Shown here: piece after piece, positions 45,173 to 54,760 of the stretch
How the letters are laid out: every line of letters begins with the position of its first letter
How positions within the stretch are numbered: position 1 is the first letter of the stretch
NCBI GenBank assembly: GCA_029001845.1
Contig: JAREWP010000029.1
Span: 1 to 59,621, forward strand
Direction of reading: 5' to 3'
DNA length: 59,621 nt
From: Candidatus Magnetocorallium paracelense
GTDB lineage: Bacteria; Nitrospirota; Thermodesulfovibrionia; Thermodesulfovibrionales; Magnetobacteriaceae
Position numbers and translations under genes: made by a program
The notes under the pieces: generated by a model
What the model saw: only the letters and a program-made list of their open reading frames with translations
Told to the model about the DNA's origin: nothing
The model's database searches: none

Positions 45173-45826
45173 ATGGAAAAAATATTAATAGTAGACGACG
45201 ATCCCAAGATCAGGGAAAACCTCGTCGAAATTCTGAGAGATGAAGGATATGAAACCTCTGAAGCGGAATCCGGTAAGTCTGCAATCGATTTAGTCTTTCG
45301 GGAAAGTTTCGATCTTGTGCTTCTCGATCTGGTAATGCCTAAAATGGACGGTATCGATACATTAAAGGAGATTAAAAGGATCAATTATAAAACAAGGGTT
45401 ATTATGATAACTGCTTTCGCTACAATTGAAAACGCTGTTGAGGCTATGAGAAGGGGAGCTGACGACTATATTTCAAAGCCCTTTGAGATAGATCGATTTC
45501 TCACTACAGTAAAACGAACTATCGAGGAGTTGAAAATAGAGGAAAATATAATTGCACTCAACCTTGAATGCACCCTTGATTCTCTTTCGAATTACATTAA
45601 GCGGAGAATTATCGAAATGCTCGGTGCAAAGCTCAGAGTTCGACTGATGGAGCTGACAAAAGATCTGGACATAGAAGATCATACGAAAGTGAGTTTTCAC
45701 CTTAAGCAGCTTAAAGACGCCGGTATTCTTATCCAAAACAGCGACAAATCCTACATGCTGTCGGACAGTGGAGAGAAGACCCTTGAATGCCTCACTATCT
45801 TAAAAAAACATCTGACCACTTCCTGA
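45173..45826 (+). CDS. Response regulator with REC and winged-helix domains
   Basis: The 217-residue protein has a REC domain (1-~120) with DDD, phospho-acceptor Asp52 in VLLDLVMPKMDG, Thr in MITAF and Lys in SKPF. The C-terminal ~85 residues form an ArsR-like winged helix (RRIIEMLGAKLRVRLMEL, TKVSFHLKQLKDAGIL), not the OmpR, NarL or NtrC output type. It starts 4 bp after the histidine kinase gene, so the two form a cognate pair that probably controls transcription. Confidence 0.92.
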   Translation: MEKILIVDDDPKIRENLVEILRDEGYETSEAESGKSAIDLVFRESFDLVLLDLVMPKMDGIDTLKEIKRINYKTRVIMITAFATIENAVEAMRRGADDYISKPFEIDRFLTTVKRTIEELKIEENIIALNLECTLDSLSNYIKRRIIEMLGAKLRVRLMELTKDLDIEDHTKVSFHLKQLKDAGILIQNSDKSYMLSDSGEKTLECLTILKKHLTTS

Positions 45827-45901
45827 TAAAAAATTTACAATGCCGCCATTGTCCTGTTCGTATCAAGTTTTTTATGCTGAGAGGCCGCGCTCTCCTGTCC
45901 C

Positions 45902-47164
45902 TTATTCGAACCTCAAATCTACAATCGTTATATCGTCGGGGATTTGGGTGTCCCTTGAGAATTCTCGGGTAAATTCTATGATGTTTTCTATTATATTCTC
46001 TTCATTCTTTTTGGTCTCGATGAAATCGACGACTCTTTCAAAGCCGGCCCTCTCTCCCTCTCTGTTTTTTACATCGAAAACACCGTCAGTGAACAAAAGC
46101 AGTCTGTCTCCCTTTTGCATTTTTATGGTATTTACAGGAAATTCCGTTGATACGATACCAAGGGGAGGGGCGGTTTTCAGTTCCGTGGTTTGTACGACAC
46201 CATCTGAGATCAGCAAAGGGGGAGGATGCCCTGCCGAAGTAATTTTGAGCTCCCCGGTAAAGATATCGACAGTCAGATAAATCGCCGTAAGAAACATCCC
46301 CATCGGGTAGCCGAAGAGAGACTTATTTATCTCGCTCATAACGGAATCCACGGAGTCGAAGGATACGGCCATGTGTCTGAAATCGCTTATTGCCTTTGCC
46401 ATATAGAGCGCTGCCGATACTCCCTTACCTGACACGTCTCCTATTAAAATACCTATCTTGTTGTTATGAAAATCGATAAAATCGTAGATATCCCCGCCTA
46501 CCTGTGAAGCCATAATATTACACGCCGTCACATCTATCCTCTCTTTGCTGAAAAAGGGGGAAGGGGGGAAAAAGCTTTTTTGCAGTGACGAAGCGATTTC
46601 CAGCTCTCTCTTCAGCCTCTCTCTTTTTATGGATTCTTCATGAAACCTTGCATTTTCCATGGCGACGCTCACTTGCCTGCAAAGTGTTTCGAATATTTTT
46701 AAATCGTTTTTCGTAAAAGAGCCCTTTGCAACGGGATTTATGACTTCAGCAACGCCAATTAAACCTTTTCTGCCCATAAGGGGTACCGCTATTATGCTCC
46801 TTGTCGTAAAGCCTGTTGTTTTATCGGCCCGTTGACTGAATCTTTCGTCGTAAACAACGTCTTTTATTACTAAAGACTTTTTGTTCATAGCAACCCAGCC
46901 GGCTATGCCTTCTCCCATGTTGAGGACTATTTTGCTTGTCAGTTTCTTTGAGGCAACTTCGTTTTCGTTCAAAGCGACTTCGAATTCGAGTTTATCGCTT
47001 TCTTTATTATAAAGAAGAACGGATGAAGCCTCAGCGTCCATCACCTCTTTCGCCTTTTCCATAACAAGGGTGATCAGTTCTTTAAAATCTAAAGTAGAAG
47101 AGATAATAACCGAGACTTCCATCAAAGTCTGCAATCGCTTCATCTGTTTATCGCAACTATTCAT
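45902..47164 (-). CDS. GAF - PP2C (SpoIIE/RsbU-type) serine phosphatase
   Basis: Start chosen at ATG 47164, which overlaps the TGA of the upstream permease gene (ATGA); a longer in-frame start at 47227 would overlap more. The 420-residue protein has a GAF domain (~15-170), a linker helix and a PP2C domain with metal Asp in QVGGDIYDFI and GILIGDVSGKGVSAAL, and a later Asp in LLFTDGVFDVKN. Such phosphatases usually act on anti-sigma-antagonist (STAS) phosphoproteins. A STAS-like protein is encoded at 50883. Translational coupling to lptF/G is likely. Confidence 0.9.
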   Translation of the reverse strand: MNSCDKQMKRLQTLMEVSVIISSTLDFKELITLVMEKAKEVMDAEASSVLLYNKESDKLEFEVALNENEVASKKLTSKIVLNMGEGIAGWVAMNKKSLVIKDVVYDERFSQRADKTTGFTTRSIIAVPLMGRKGLIGVAEVINPVAKGSFTKNDLKIFETLCRQVSVAMENARFHEESIKRERLKRELEIASSLQKSFFPPSPFFSKERIDVTACNIMASQVGGDIYDFIDFHNNKIGILIGDVSGKGVSAALYMAKAISDFRHMAVSFDSVDSVMSEINKSLFGYPMGMFLTAIYLTVDIFTGELKITSAGHPPPLLISDGVVQTTELKTAPPLGIVSTEFPVNTIKMQKGDRLLLFTDGVFDVKNREGERAGFERVVDFIETKKNEENIIENIIEFTREFSRDTQIPDDITIVDLRFE

Positions 47165-48228
47165 TTCCTGTATACTCGTAAGAAAGAGAAGATAGATAAT
47201 GAGGCAAGGAGAAAAATAGCGCCCCATCCCCCGATTAGATGGTGCAAAACGCCTGCCTGGACCAGATTATTTAAAAAGATCATTAACAGATAATACCCCC
47301 CGCATACAGCCAGGGCCGTACTTAGGCCGGCCAGTCGACCGGCTCTCGAAACGAGAGGTATGAGAGCAGGGCCGAAAAGGGCAAAGCATAGCGAAACAAA
47401 GGGAAGGGAAAGTCTCCTGTGAAATTCGATGAAACCGTCGATCCACGGGGATTGGGAATTCATTTTATCCCACAATTCCTGTATTGGAAATTCATGGGCT
47501 TTTCTTTCCCTGTTTTTTAAACCTGCATCGAGGCTGAGCAGGTACTTTTCAAATGAAATTTCCGTAATAGACCTTGAGTCCAGTACATAGACGGCCCCTT
47601 TTTGGAGTTTTACGTTTATACCTCCTGTTTTCTCGCCTGAGAATATGGCTGCCCTTTCCGCCCATGTGACAACAGGAGATTCATCACGTTCGTCAAAAAT
47701 AAATATCTCCGAAAAGGAGTTGTCGTCGCTCTTTCCATCGGGAATGATCACCATACCGTCAAAGGTCATATTAAAAATTTTTTCTTTAATAGAGCCAGGT
47801 AATCTTTTGGAAATGGTCGTGTTTATTCTGCTCTTGATCTCCGCCAAACTTGCAGGGGCCAGGTATAAACACACAAAAAGAGCGACTCCATAGGAAATTA
47901 CGCCAAGTGCGTACACAGGTCTTATGCATGCGTTAAATGGCATTCCGGCAGCCTTGAGGATCGTCAGCTCATTGTCCATATCCAGCCTCCCGTAAGTGAT
48001 CAGAATGCTCAGTAAAAAGGCAGTGGGAATGGTAAGTATAAAAAGTTGAGGCTGAAGGATTGCCGAAAAAGTCAAAAAGTCCGTAAAAGATATGCCTATA
48101 TCGAGAAATTTTTTGCTAAGGGTCATCAGCTTGTTCATAGTCAAAACGAGATTTAAAAAGGCGACGGTAGTAAGAAATGTAATGAACAACTCGCCGAAGA
48201 TGTGTTTAAATATAATTGAGGGTCTCAT
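47161..48228 (-). CDS. lptF: LptF/LptG-family permease (YjgP/YjgQ)
   Basis: The 355-residue protein has two N-terminal and four later membrane segments around a periplasmic beta domain (~130-260). The family layout is clear: FKHIFGELFITFLTTVAFLN, ILKAAGMPFNACIRP, and the late SLPFVSLCFALFGPALIPLV block. With LptB it moves lipopolysaccharide from the inner membrane. Whether it is LptF or LptG cannot be decided; the partner is not in the window. It overlaps the CCA enzyme gene by ATGA upstream and the phosphatase downstream. Confidence 0.87.
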   Translation of the reverse strand: MRPSIIFKHIFGELFITFLTTVAFLNLVLTMNKLMTLSKKFLDIGISFTDFLTFSAILQPQLFILTIPTAFLLSILITYGRLDMDNELTILKAAGMPFNACIRPVYALGVISYGVALFVCLYLAPASLAEIKSRINTTISKRLPGSIKEKIFNMTFDGMVIIPDGKSDDNSFSEIFIFDERDESPVVTWAERAAIFSGEKTGGINVKLQKGAVYVLDSRSITEISFEKYLLSLDAGLKNRERKAHEFPIQELWDKMNSQSPWIDGFIEFHRRLSLPFVSLCFALFGPALIPLVSRAGRLAGLSTALAVCGGYYLLMIFLNNLVQAGVLHHLIGGWGAIFLLASLSIFSFLRVYRK

Positions 48229-49607
48229 TTGAGAATTCTTTCTACCTCCCTGAGGGCCTCCTTTTTCGATACAATCTCTCCGGTCATAACTTTTACCTCT
48301 ATATGATCGATAATCTCCTTAAAAAGGGGTGAGGGCGTTAAGTTAAAGCTCTCTGTCAGATCTCTGCCGGAGATGAGTTTACCGGCCTGTGAAAGGGGAA
48401 TGAATATTTTACAGTAAAAAGCTGCTATTTTTTCCACGGAATCAAAAAAAACTTTGCATTTCTCTTTGGACCATTCATCGGGATTCACACTTACAAAGGC
48501 GCTGCCTGAAATAATCGCTCCGTAGAGGTCTTCATTTATTGCTTTTAGCAAAGCAATCAGTTCTTTTTTATTTTTACATAGTTTTTCGGCTTCCAGTATT
48601 TTGGAGCGATATGAAAGCAGATTTAATAAAAGGCTTCTCTCTCTGCCGGATAATTTCAACCTCTTGCACATCGACTCCGCCCTTTGTAAAGAGTCGTCTT
48701 CACCTGCACAGGCTTCCCTATGATTGCAGGCGGTTTCCATAATCAGAGAAGAAAGTTTTATCAGAGGGACTCTGAAATCATATTTGCATGTATAGTCGAT
48801 AAAATTTTTATGAAAGGGAAGGTATTCGGCCGGTTTGTTTATTATGGATTCCGTACCTTTAAACAATACGGCCTGAAATCCCTTCAAAGGCTTAGAAAAT
48901 AACTTCTCTCCATATTCGGGAAGCAGATGAAAAAACACTCTGCAGTCAGCCATCAGGCGAACCGTTTCAAATGAGTTTTCACTGCCTAATATACGCTTGA
49001 GTTCATAGACGATTCTCTCTACAGAAGGCCTTTCCATAAGAGAGGAAAGCTCTTTAATGGTTTTGAGGGTTTTTTCCTCTATTTTAAATTTCAATTCTGC
49101 ATGAAATCGGAAGGCCCTTAAAATTCTTAGGGGATCGTCGTTCATGGACTCTCTATTCGTCATTCTGAGAACTCCCTTTTCAATATCGTCCATGCCGTTG
49201 GAAGGGTCTGTGACATATTGCTTTAATTCACCGGGATTATCGTAAATTGATGTAAGAGGAAGAGCCATTGAGTTAATAGTAAAGTCGCGCCTCATTAAAT
49301 CGGCTTCGATCGAACCACCCTGCAGCTCTGTAAAATCGAAGGTTCGTTTGCCCTTTATCACTCTGGCAGTTTTAAATTTCTCATGGAGTTTGACGAAGCT
49401 TCCATTTATATATTGTGCAAACTTCTTCCCTGCATAAAAGGGATCGCCTTCCACGGCAATGTCTACATCGGTCGTTTCAATGCCAAGAAATATATCTCTT
49501 ACTATTCCGCCAACCAGGCAAGTTTTGTCAAAAAGAGAGAGATCGTGAACTACCTTGGAGAGCTCATGAAGAAAGGGGACTTTCAGGTGATTGTTACTCA
49601 TGACCAA
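48225..49607 (-). CDS. CCA tRNA nucleotidyltransferase / poly(A) polymerase family protein
   Basis: The 460-residue class II nucleotidyltransferase has LVGGIVRDIFLG, the metal-binding DVDIAVEG, the RRDFTINSMALPL block and DDPLRILRAFRFHAELKF. The C-terminal half is the variable helical body. It could add CCA to tRNA 3' ends, act in repair of only part of CCA, or polyadenylate; sequence alone cannot say. The tRNAs in this window encode CCA, so repair is likely. It is the first gene of a tight minus-strand operon with lptF/G and the phosphatase. ATG 49601 is an alternative start. Confidence 0.9.
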   Translation of the reverse strand: MVMSNNHLKVPFLHELSKVVHDLSLFDKTCLVGGIVRDIFLGIETTDVDIAVEGDPFYAGKKFAQYINGSFVKLHEKFKTARVIKGKRTFDFTELQGGSIEADLMRRDFTINSMALPLTSIYDNPGELKQYVTDPSNGMDDIEKGVLRMTNRESMNDDPLRILRAFRFHAELKFKIEEKTLKTIKELSSLMERPSVERIVYELKRILGSENSFETVRLMADCRVFFHLLPEYGEKLFSKPLKGFQAVLFKGTESIINKPAEYLPFHKNFIDYTCKYDFRVPLIKLSSLIMETACNHREACAGEDDSLQRAESMCKRLKLSGRERSLLLNLLSYRSKILEAEKLCKNKKELIALLKAINEDLYGAIISGSAFVSVNPDEWSKEKCKVFFDSVEKIAAFYCKIFIPLSQAGKLISGRDLTESFNLTPSPLFKEIIDHIEVKVMTGEIVSKKEALREVERILK

Positions 49608-49679
49608 ATTTTATTAACTTAAATTCGGCAGTTAAGCCGTTACAAGGTTTGACAGAAACGGGCTTTCACTCATTCTAAT

Positions 49680-50475
49680 ACATGTATGAAGGATGCCGGT
49701 ATTACGGCTGATAAAAACACAGCTATGACAGGGCATGCATCAATTAGTAACGTCAGAACTATTATGATACTCCAATATATTTAGCCTCTTAATATCAATT
49801 TCAGATAGTGGAATATAGGATGTTCCATAAACTGAAATTGGAAAATCATATAGCTTCCTCATCTCCTCCTATAGAACCATCTCTCCTTTATCTCAATTTT
49901 AAAATAATGATACCATAAATCAATTTCTTCATTCTACGACCATATTAAGAAGTAGGGATTGATGTATTTACATATGGCTGAGGTTATTATAGTAGAGAAA
50001 ATCAGGTTTTTGGCTGTCATTAAAGATACAAGCAATACCCTAAGTGGCTTCTATTAAAAATTGACCTCATCAGAATGCGCCGTAAAGCGATAATCGGAGG
50101 CAATTAACAGCAATCGTATAAGTTGTGAAGCAGGGGGGCTTACAATGGCTCTGAGGCTGTTGTTTGCAATGTGCTTTGTTTGCATCTATATTTTTTTGTA
50201 ATTTCCTGTAATAACAACTTCATCTATCTTATGTATTGAATACGTGATTTGCTACACTTACAACGATAACCATGAGACGAGAAAAATATACAGTATTTAT
50301 TGAAGACAGCGGGTTCTGACCTGCCATAGCTTTAATATATATTGCACATGGTTATAAACACAATAGATATATTCAGTGGAGAGTTGCCGGTTTTCTTTCG
50401 TGAGAATAGATTTGTACATACAAAACAGTCACTGCGCTCACACAAACCGGGGAGCCAGGCTAACCTATAGCTTGT
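49680..50475 (-). mobile_element. Relic of a second, related integrative element
   Basis: 49747-50312 is a diverged reverse complement of 36716-37298, including repeat copy C (50052-50160) and the first codons of a DUF3800 gene (MRREKYTVFIEDSG then stop). At 50316-50470 it continues as the reverse complement of about 34615-34780. The intervening ~1.9 kb (coiled-coil gene and most of DUF3800) is missing. The left flank (49687-49752) encodes an integrase-like tail, DAGITADKNTAMTGHASIS. No intact gene remains. Right of it, 50472-50620 has a short open frame (LAYLLGREREARINSV..) that I cannot assign. Confidence 0.75.
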
Positions 50476-50882
50476 AATAACGCTGATAGAGTGCTTGCTT
50501 ATCTTCTCGGGAGGGAAAGAGAAGCAAGGATTAATTCTGTTACTGTGGATCAGATGTGGAAAATCACCATGTCCAAACTTGCCCCTCATCTGCTTCGACC
50601 ACCCCCCGGTACTCAGTAATAATTGTGGGTAAAGATCAGCTTCAAAGGGGGAGAGGGAGTAAAAAAATGTCGCTGCGAAAGCCACTTAACTGGATTGGGT
50701 AGGAATTCTTAGTCGAGAGAAAAGTTTTCTCGTAAAAGAGAAATCTTTTCTATTGTTTTTTAGTTTCCCTCCGCACTAAAATAACAGTATCTTAAATGGC
50801 TCTCTATAAGCTTTCAGTTCAAAACTGCAACTTACCTCCATTAAGAGTTATTTACATTTCATCCAAACAGAGCGAGGGACAA

Positions 50883-51302
50883 ATGATTAATGTAGAATTC
50901 AATCGATTCAAAAAAAAAGGTACATTGATCATTAAAAACGAACTGTCTGACCAACAAATAGGGAGTCTTGACGAGGTGTTGAATACATCTTTAGGTCTTG
51001 TCGATCATCTTACCGTAAACATCGACTCCTCGGTATGTATCGATATCCAGTGTCTTTTGTTGATTTGCAGAAAATGTAAAGAGTCGCTGAAGTTTAAAAA
51101 AAATATTTTTCTAAAGGGGCGACGCCTTAAGGAGTATAAACGACTGATCAAAGCAACAGGTCACTGTAAGGATTCTGCTTGTACGATGGAAGATAAGTTT
51201 GGCTGTCCCTTGGAGAGGGAAAGTAAAGGGTTCTACACAGGACAACAGTCTAAAGCACCTGTTGACTACCAATCCCTGACTGCTGTGAACAGTTACATAT
51301 AA
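50883..51302 (+). CDS. Small STAS-like protein
   Basis: From ATG 50883 (GAGGGACAA upstream) the 139-residue product begins with a beta-strand/helix pattern, INVEFNRFKKKGTLIIKNELSDQQIGSLDEVLNTSL, and continues VDHLTVNIDSSVCIDIQCLLLICR, resembling STAS anti-sigma-antagonist or MlaB-like folds. The C-terminal third is Cys-rich (HCKDSACTMEDKFGCP). The usual phospho-Ser is replaced in the region around SSVCIDIQ. It could be a substrate of the SpoIIE-type phosphatase 3.7 kb away, but this is inference. Its own terminator follows. Confidence 0.6.
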   Translation: MINVEFNRFKKKGTLIIKNELSDQQIGSLDEVLNTSLGLVDHLTVNIDSSVCIDIQCLLLICRKCKESLKFKKNIFLKGRRLKEYKRLIKATGHCKDSACTMEDKFGCPLERESKGFYTGQQSKAPVDYQSLTAVNSYI

Positions 51303-51383
51303 CCTTAAAATGGGGAGATTATAATATACAGGCAGGGCTGATGACCGATAATAAATTCATGATGGTTATTGGGCTCTTACCTG

Positions 51384-51420
51384 AAAGGTGTGGATTGAAT
51401 GGGGAATCCACACCTTTTTT
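51384..51420. terminator. Bidirectional intrinsic terminator
   Basis: GGTGTGGATT pairs with AATCCACACC (10 bp, 8-nt loop) and is flanked by A's on the left and T7 on the right. It can end the STAS-like gene on the plus strand and the convergent methyltransferase-like gene on the minus strand. Confidence 0.85.
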
Positions 51421-51436
51421 CATTTTTCACACCTGT

Positions 51437-52465
51437 TCAGATTTCCGGATTCCAGTCTGACAAGGCATTGATGTTGTGACTCTTTACTACATCGCCTGAT
51501 CCAAGCATGGCATGCTGCGTAAGATCAGGGGAATACTTTCCGGCAGGAACGGTTCGCCCCAAAGCCTCTGCCATGGATCTGATATAATGTGGCGCTCCAC
51601 CACAACATAATCCGATAAAGTTAATCCCCAAGTCGCGAGCCGTGATCGCAAAATCAGCAGTCTCTGACCTGTTCATGAGAAAGTGCTCCAAATGCACCGG
51701 AAACGCCTTTGAACCGTCACTGTTTTTAAATTGAAGAAATGTCGGTGTGTTGTGTGTCGTACAGTAAGGTACAGGCAGAGCCGCTACATAACTTTTTACC
51801 GATTTTCTGATATCCCTAAGCATTGGCGTCATGGTTTCAGGCCCCATTGCACAGTTAAGACCGGTCACATCAGCGCCTTTGTCCTCAAGTATCTTGCAGG
51901 CCTCAACCCAGCTGTAGCCGTCTCTCATTTTCTCATGAAAAGGGGCGAGCATTATGACTGCTTCCATATCGAAGGACTTGATCACTTCAAGGGCTATCAA
52001 TGCCTCGCCGAGAAAAAAGAGTGTTTCAGCTATTATAAAATCCGCACCCTCCTCCTTTGCCCATCTTACCTGTTCTTCATACATCGATCTGACTAATTTT
52101 GATGTTTTTTCGCGATCCTTGTGGTCATACACCCAGGTATTGCAAATATTACCGGCTACCAGGGCATTGCAGGTAATCGCTGTCTCCCTGGCGATTTTCA
52201 ATGCCTGCCGGTTCATAGGCTCCAAATCACTCTCTCTGTTTATAACCCTCAGTTTATCTCTGTGCGCATAATAAGTAAAGGCTACAACAACGTCGGAACC
52301 GGCGCGGAGAAACTCGATATGCAGCTCTTTGACTGCTTCGGGATAATCCAGCACTACCTCAGGCACAAAGGCGCCGGCTTTAAGATACCCCCTTCTTTCA
52401 AGTTCAAAAAGATAACCTTCGGCGCAAATTACAATATCCTTTTTTAATCTCTCTTTTAAATTCAT
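51437..52465 (-). CDS. Homocysteine S-methyltransferase family protein (BHMT-like)
   Basis: The 342-residue TIM-barrel protein has the zinc-site Cys motifs GLNCAMGP (~205) and IGLCCGGAPHYI (~300), and family blocks EFLRAGSDVVVAFTYYAH and GADFIIAETLFFLGEA. The family methylates homocysteine using betaine, S-methylmethionine or a corrinoid/folate donor; the donor is not readable. It lacks the other MetH domains. It is monocistronic with ~525 bp of upstream DNA without recognised regulatory RNA. Confidence 0.88.
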   Translation of the reverse strand: MNLKERLKKDIVICAEGYLFELERRGYLKAGAFVPEVVLDYPEAVKELHIEFLRAGSDVVVAFTYYAHRDKLRVINRESDLEPMNRQALKIARETAITCNALVAGNICNTWVYDHKDREKTSKLVRSMYEEQVRWAKEEGADFIIAETLFFLGEALIALEVIKSFDMEAVIMLAPFHEKMRDGYSWVEACKILEDKGADVTGLNCAMGPETMTPMLRDIRKSVKSYVAALPVPYCTTHNTPTFLQFKNSDGSKAFPVHLEHFLMNRSETADFAITARDLGINFIGLCCGGAPHYIRSMAEALGRTVPAGKYSPDLTQHAMLGSGDVVKSHNINALSDWNPEI

Positions 52466-52991
52466 GACTCTCCTTTTATTTCAGGCAGGATTACAGAACA
52501 AGTCTTTATGACCCTCAGGGGCGCCATACTAGCGTGAAAATAGTCAGAAGTACGCATTAGTCTATTTCCGGGACAAACCGTGTTTCTCCTGTTAATCTTG
52601 TCAAAAAATTAAGTGCTGAACAATTAGCGCCATTTTAACAAAAATTTCGATATAAGAACAAACAGAACGAAATTTCAATGAAGTAATTGAGTCTTTAGAA
52701 AACATACGAGGAAATATCATATCTATAAATAATAAAAACTCTAAGAAGATGCAACACCGGAATAAATAATATTGAATCCCCACTGATTATTTCAATGGGG
52801 ATAAATTAAAAAATCTGTACACATCTTTTCTTCAAGAAAGTGTTTTCTCATTCAAAGGTTAATCATATCAACAGATGACAGAGCCATATTAATCCATGTC
52901 CAGTCTCCAATTGCTACATGCCTAAAAACTGAGTAGTTACAAAAATTCTTCTATTTTTAACGGAGCACCAACCTTGGATCACTGTAAACAG
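52466..52991. other. Intergenic region without a supported gene
   Basis: About 525 bp between two minus-strand genes. Beyond a GGAG-type ribosome site for the methyltransferase-like gene near 52475, I see no gene, and no SAM, cobalamin or other known riboswitch core. A/T-rich and probably holds the promoter of the methyltransferase-like gene. Confidence 0.4.
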
Positions 52992-54749
52992 TTACTCTTT
53001 AAAGTTTCCCTGAAACATTATCCCGTGGTCTGAGATAAACTCATATTCTCCCGCCAATTGTTTCACCAGACCGTCAATCAATTGCAAACCCATAGACTCG
53101 GCATTTTGAAGATTCGCAACCTTATCCATTCCAATACCATTGTCTTTGACAATCAGGGTAAATTCGTTATTATGTTTAGAAAAGACTTTTATGTCTATTT
53201 CGCCTTCCCGATTTTCCGGGAAGGCGTGTTTGAAGGAGTTGACAACGAGCTCATGTATAAGCAGCCCGCAAGGGACTGCTTTGTTAATGTCAAGCCATAT
53301 ATCTGTTGCTTCTATTTCGATTGTTACCCGGCTCTTATAATCCCTGTAGGACTGCTTTAGGATTTCTGCGAAATTGTTAAGGTATTTTCCGAAGTCGATC
53401 TTAGCCAGATTGTCTGATTCGTAAAGCTGCTCATGGATCATAGCCATTGATCGGATGCGATTTTGACTTTCCACAAGTAATCCGATGGCATTGTTGTCAT
53501 CCACCTCACCTGTGTTTGCAGCCACATAGAGCAGGCCCAGAATGGACGAAAGGTTATTTTTTACACGATGGTGAATCTCTTTAAGAAGAACCTCTTTTTC
53601 TCTCAAGGACTCTCTCATTTGTTCCTCTGCCTGTTTCCTGTCCGTCATGTCCCGCGCCACACAGACGATCCCCTGTACATCGTCATTGTCGTCATACATC
53701 ACAGCGCCTGAAAAAAGAACGGGGATTTTTCTCCCGTCCTTTGAGAGGTACGTCTTTTCAATGTTTTCTACTGAGCCTTTTTCGATTAAATCGTCAATCC
53801 AGGCCCCTTTAAAATTCAGTTCATCTTGAATTATAATTGGAATCTCCTGTCCTGTAAGCTCATTCTCTTTGTAATTGAGGAGGGTTAAAGTCGCCTGATT
53901 AACGGTAACAATAATTCCGTCAAGAGTAATAACAATCAGAGTATCCATCATCGAACGGATGATATTATCGACATATTTTTTTGTATTCGATGTCTCTTTT
54001 ACAGAATCGGTAAGTCGATTCACCAACTCTTTCAGTTCGATCTCTCTCTCCTCTATCTGCTCTACCATTTCATTGAAGCCTTTGGCCAGCACATCTATCT
54101 CATCGCCGGTATCGGGTGTTTCCGTTCTGAGAGAGTAATCTTTTTCTTTTAAAATCCTGTCTACTGTACCTGTAAGACGCAGTATAGGATGAGAAATCGT
54201 TTTACGAAGTCTTGTTGATAAAATCAGCGCCGCTAAAAGTGAGAGGGATGCAATAATAAAGGCTGTGAGCACATCCTTTTTTAACCGGAGAAATTGCTCA
54301 TTCATGGAAAAACGAATAAATACGGCGCCTACAGGTTCTTTATCGAAAATTATTCGATGAAATACATTCAGATCACCGTCTTTATAATAGGATGTTTCCT
54401 TTAATTTACGAATTAGTTCAGGAGAGGAAAGACTGTTTTTCGGGCTGCTTCTGTGATATTCGGTAAAAATTTCTCCCTCTTTCGTTAGTATATAGGCGGA
54501 AACCACACCTATCTTTGCACTGAGGGAAGTTATAATTTCATGGGCAAACTCTTTATCGTCAAACAGTAAGGAAGCTCTCACATTTTTCCCTGTTATTCTG
54601 GCAAGGCTCATTACCTCACTTTTTCGCAGAGACCGATAATTCATGATATCGTAAGTAATAAAAGCAGCATACCCGATTATCAGCGCCATACCGCTGGTAA
54701 GAGTTACTATCAGTATTAGTTTATATTTGACAGAAAGATTTTTAATCAT
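52992..54749 (-). CDS. Membrane sensor histidine kinase (periplasmic sensor-HAMP-PAS-HisKA_2)
   Basis: ATG 54749 with GAGAGAAG upstream is preferred over GTG 54764, which overlaps the yfiR-like stop. The ~585-residue protein has TM1 (~10-30), a CHASE8-like periplasmic region (SLARITGKNVRASLLFDDKEFA), TM2 (~165-185), HAMP, a PAS domain (~265-380; VDNIIRSMMDTLIVI), then HisKA_2 with IHHRVKNNLSSILGLL and an HATPase (HELVVNSFKHAFP, DNGIGMDKV). It follows the YfiR-like gene with a 4-bp overlap, a combination seen in periplasm-to-cytoplasm signalling. Its likely output partner is the REC-GGDEF protein encoded in the same cluster. Confidence 0.9.
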   Translation of the reverse strand: MIKNLSVKYKLILIVTLTSGMALIIGYAAFITYDIMNYRSLRKSEVMSLARITGKNVRASLLFDDKEFAHEIITSLSAKIGVVSAYILTKEGEIFTEYHRSSPKNSLSSPELIRKLKETSYYKDGDLNVFHRIIFDKEPVGAVFIRFSMNEQFLRLKKDVLTAFIIASLSLLAALILSTRLRKTISHPILRLTGTVDRILKEKDYSLRTETPDTGDEIDVLAKGFNEMVEQIEEREIELKELVNRLTDSVKETSNTKKYVDNIIRSMMDTLIVITLDGIIVTVNQATLTLLNYKENELTGQEIPIIIQDELNFKGAWIDDLIEKGSVENIEKTYLSKDGRKIPVLFSGAVMYDDNDDVQGIVCVARDMTDRKQAEEQMRESLREKEVLLKEIHHRVKNNLSSILGLLYVAANTGEVDDNNAIGLLVESQNRIRSMAMIHEQLYESDNLAKIDFGKYLNNFAEILKQSYRDYKSRVTIEIEATDIWLDINKAVPCGLLIHELVVNSFKHAFPENREGEIDIKVFSKHNNEFTLIVKDNGIGMDKVANLQNAESMGLQLIDGLVKQLAGEYEFISDHGIMFQGNFKE

Positions 54750-54760
54750 GAAATCTTCTC

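Noticed and set aside
47165-47227. Longer N-terminus for the GAF-PP2C phosphatase
   Set aside because: It would overlap the permease gene by over 60 bp; the ATGA overlap at 47161-47164 is a better start.
52466-52991. SAM or cobalamin riboswitch upstream of the homocysteine methyltransferase-like gene
   Set aside because: None of the conserved core sequences of those classes were found on the minus strand.
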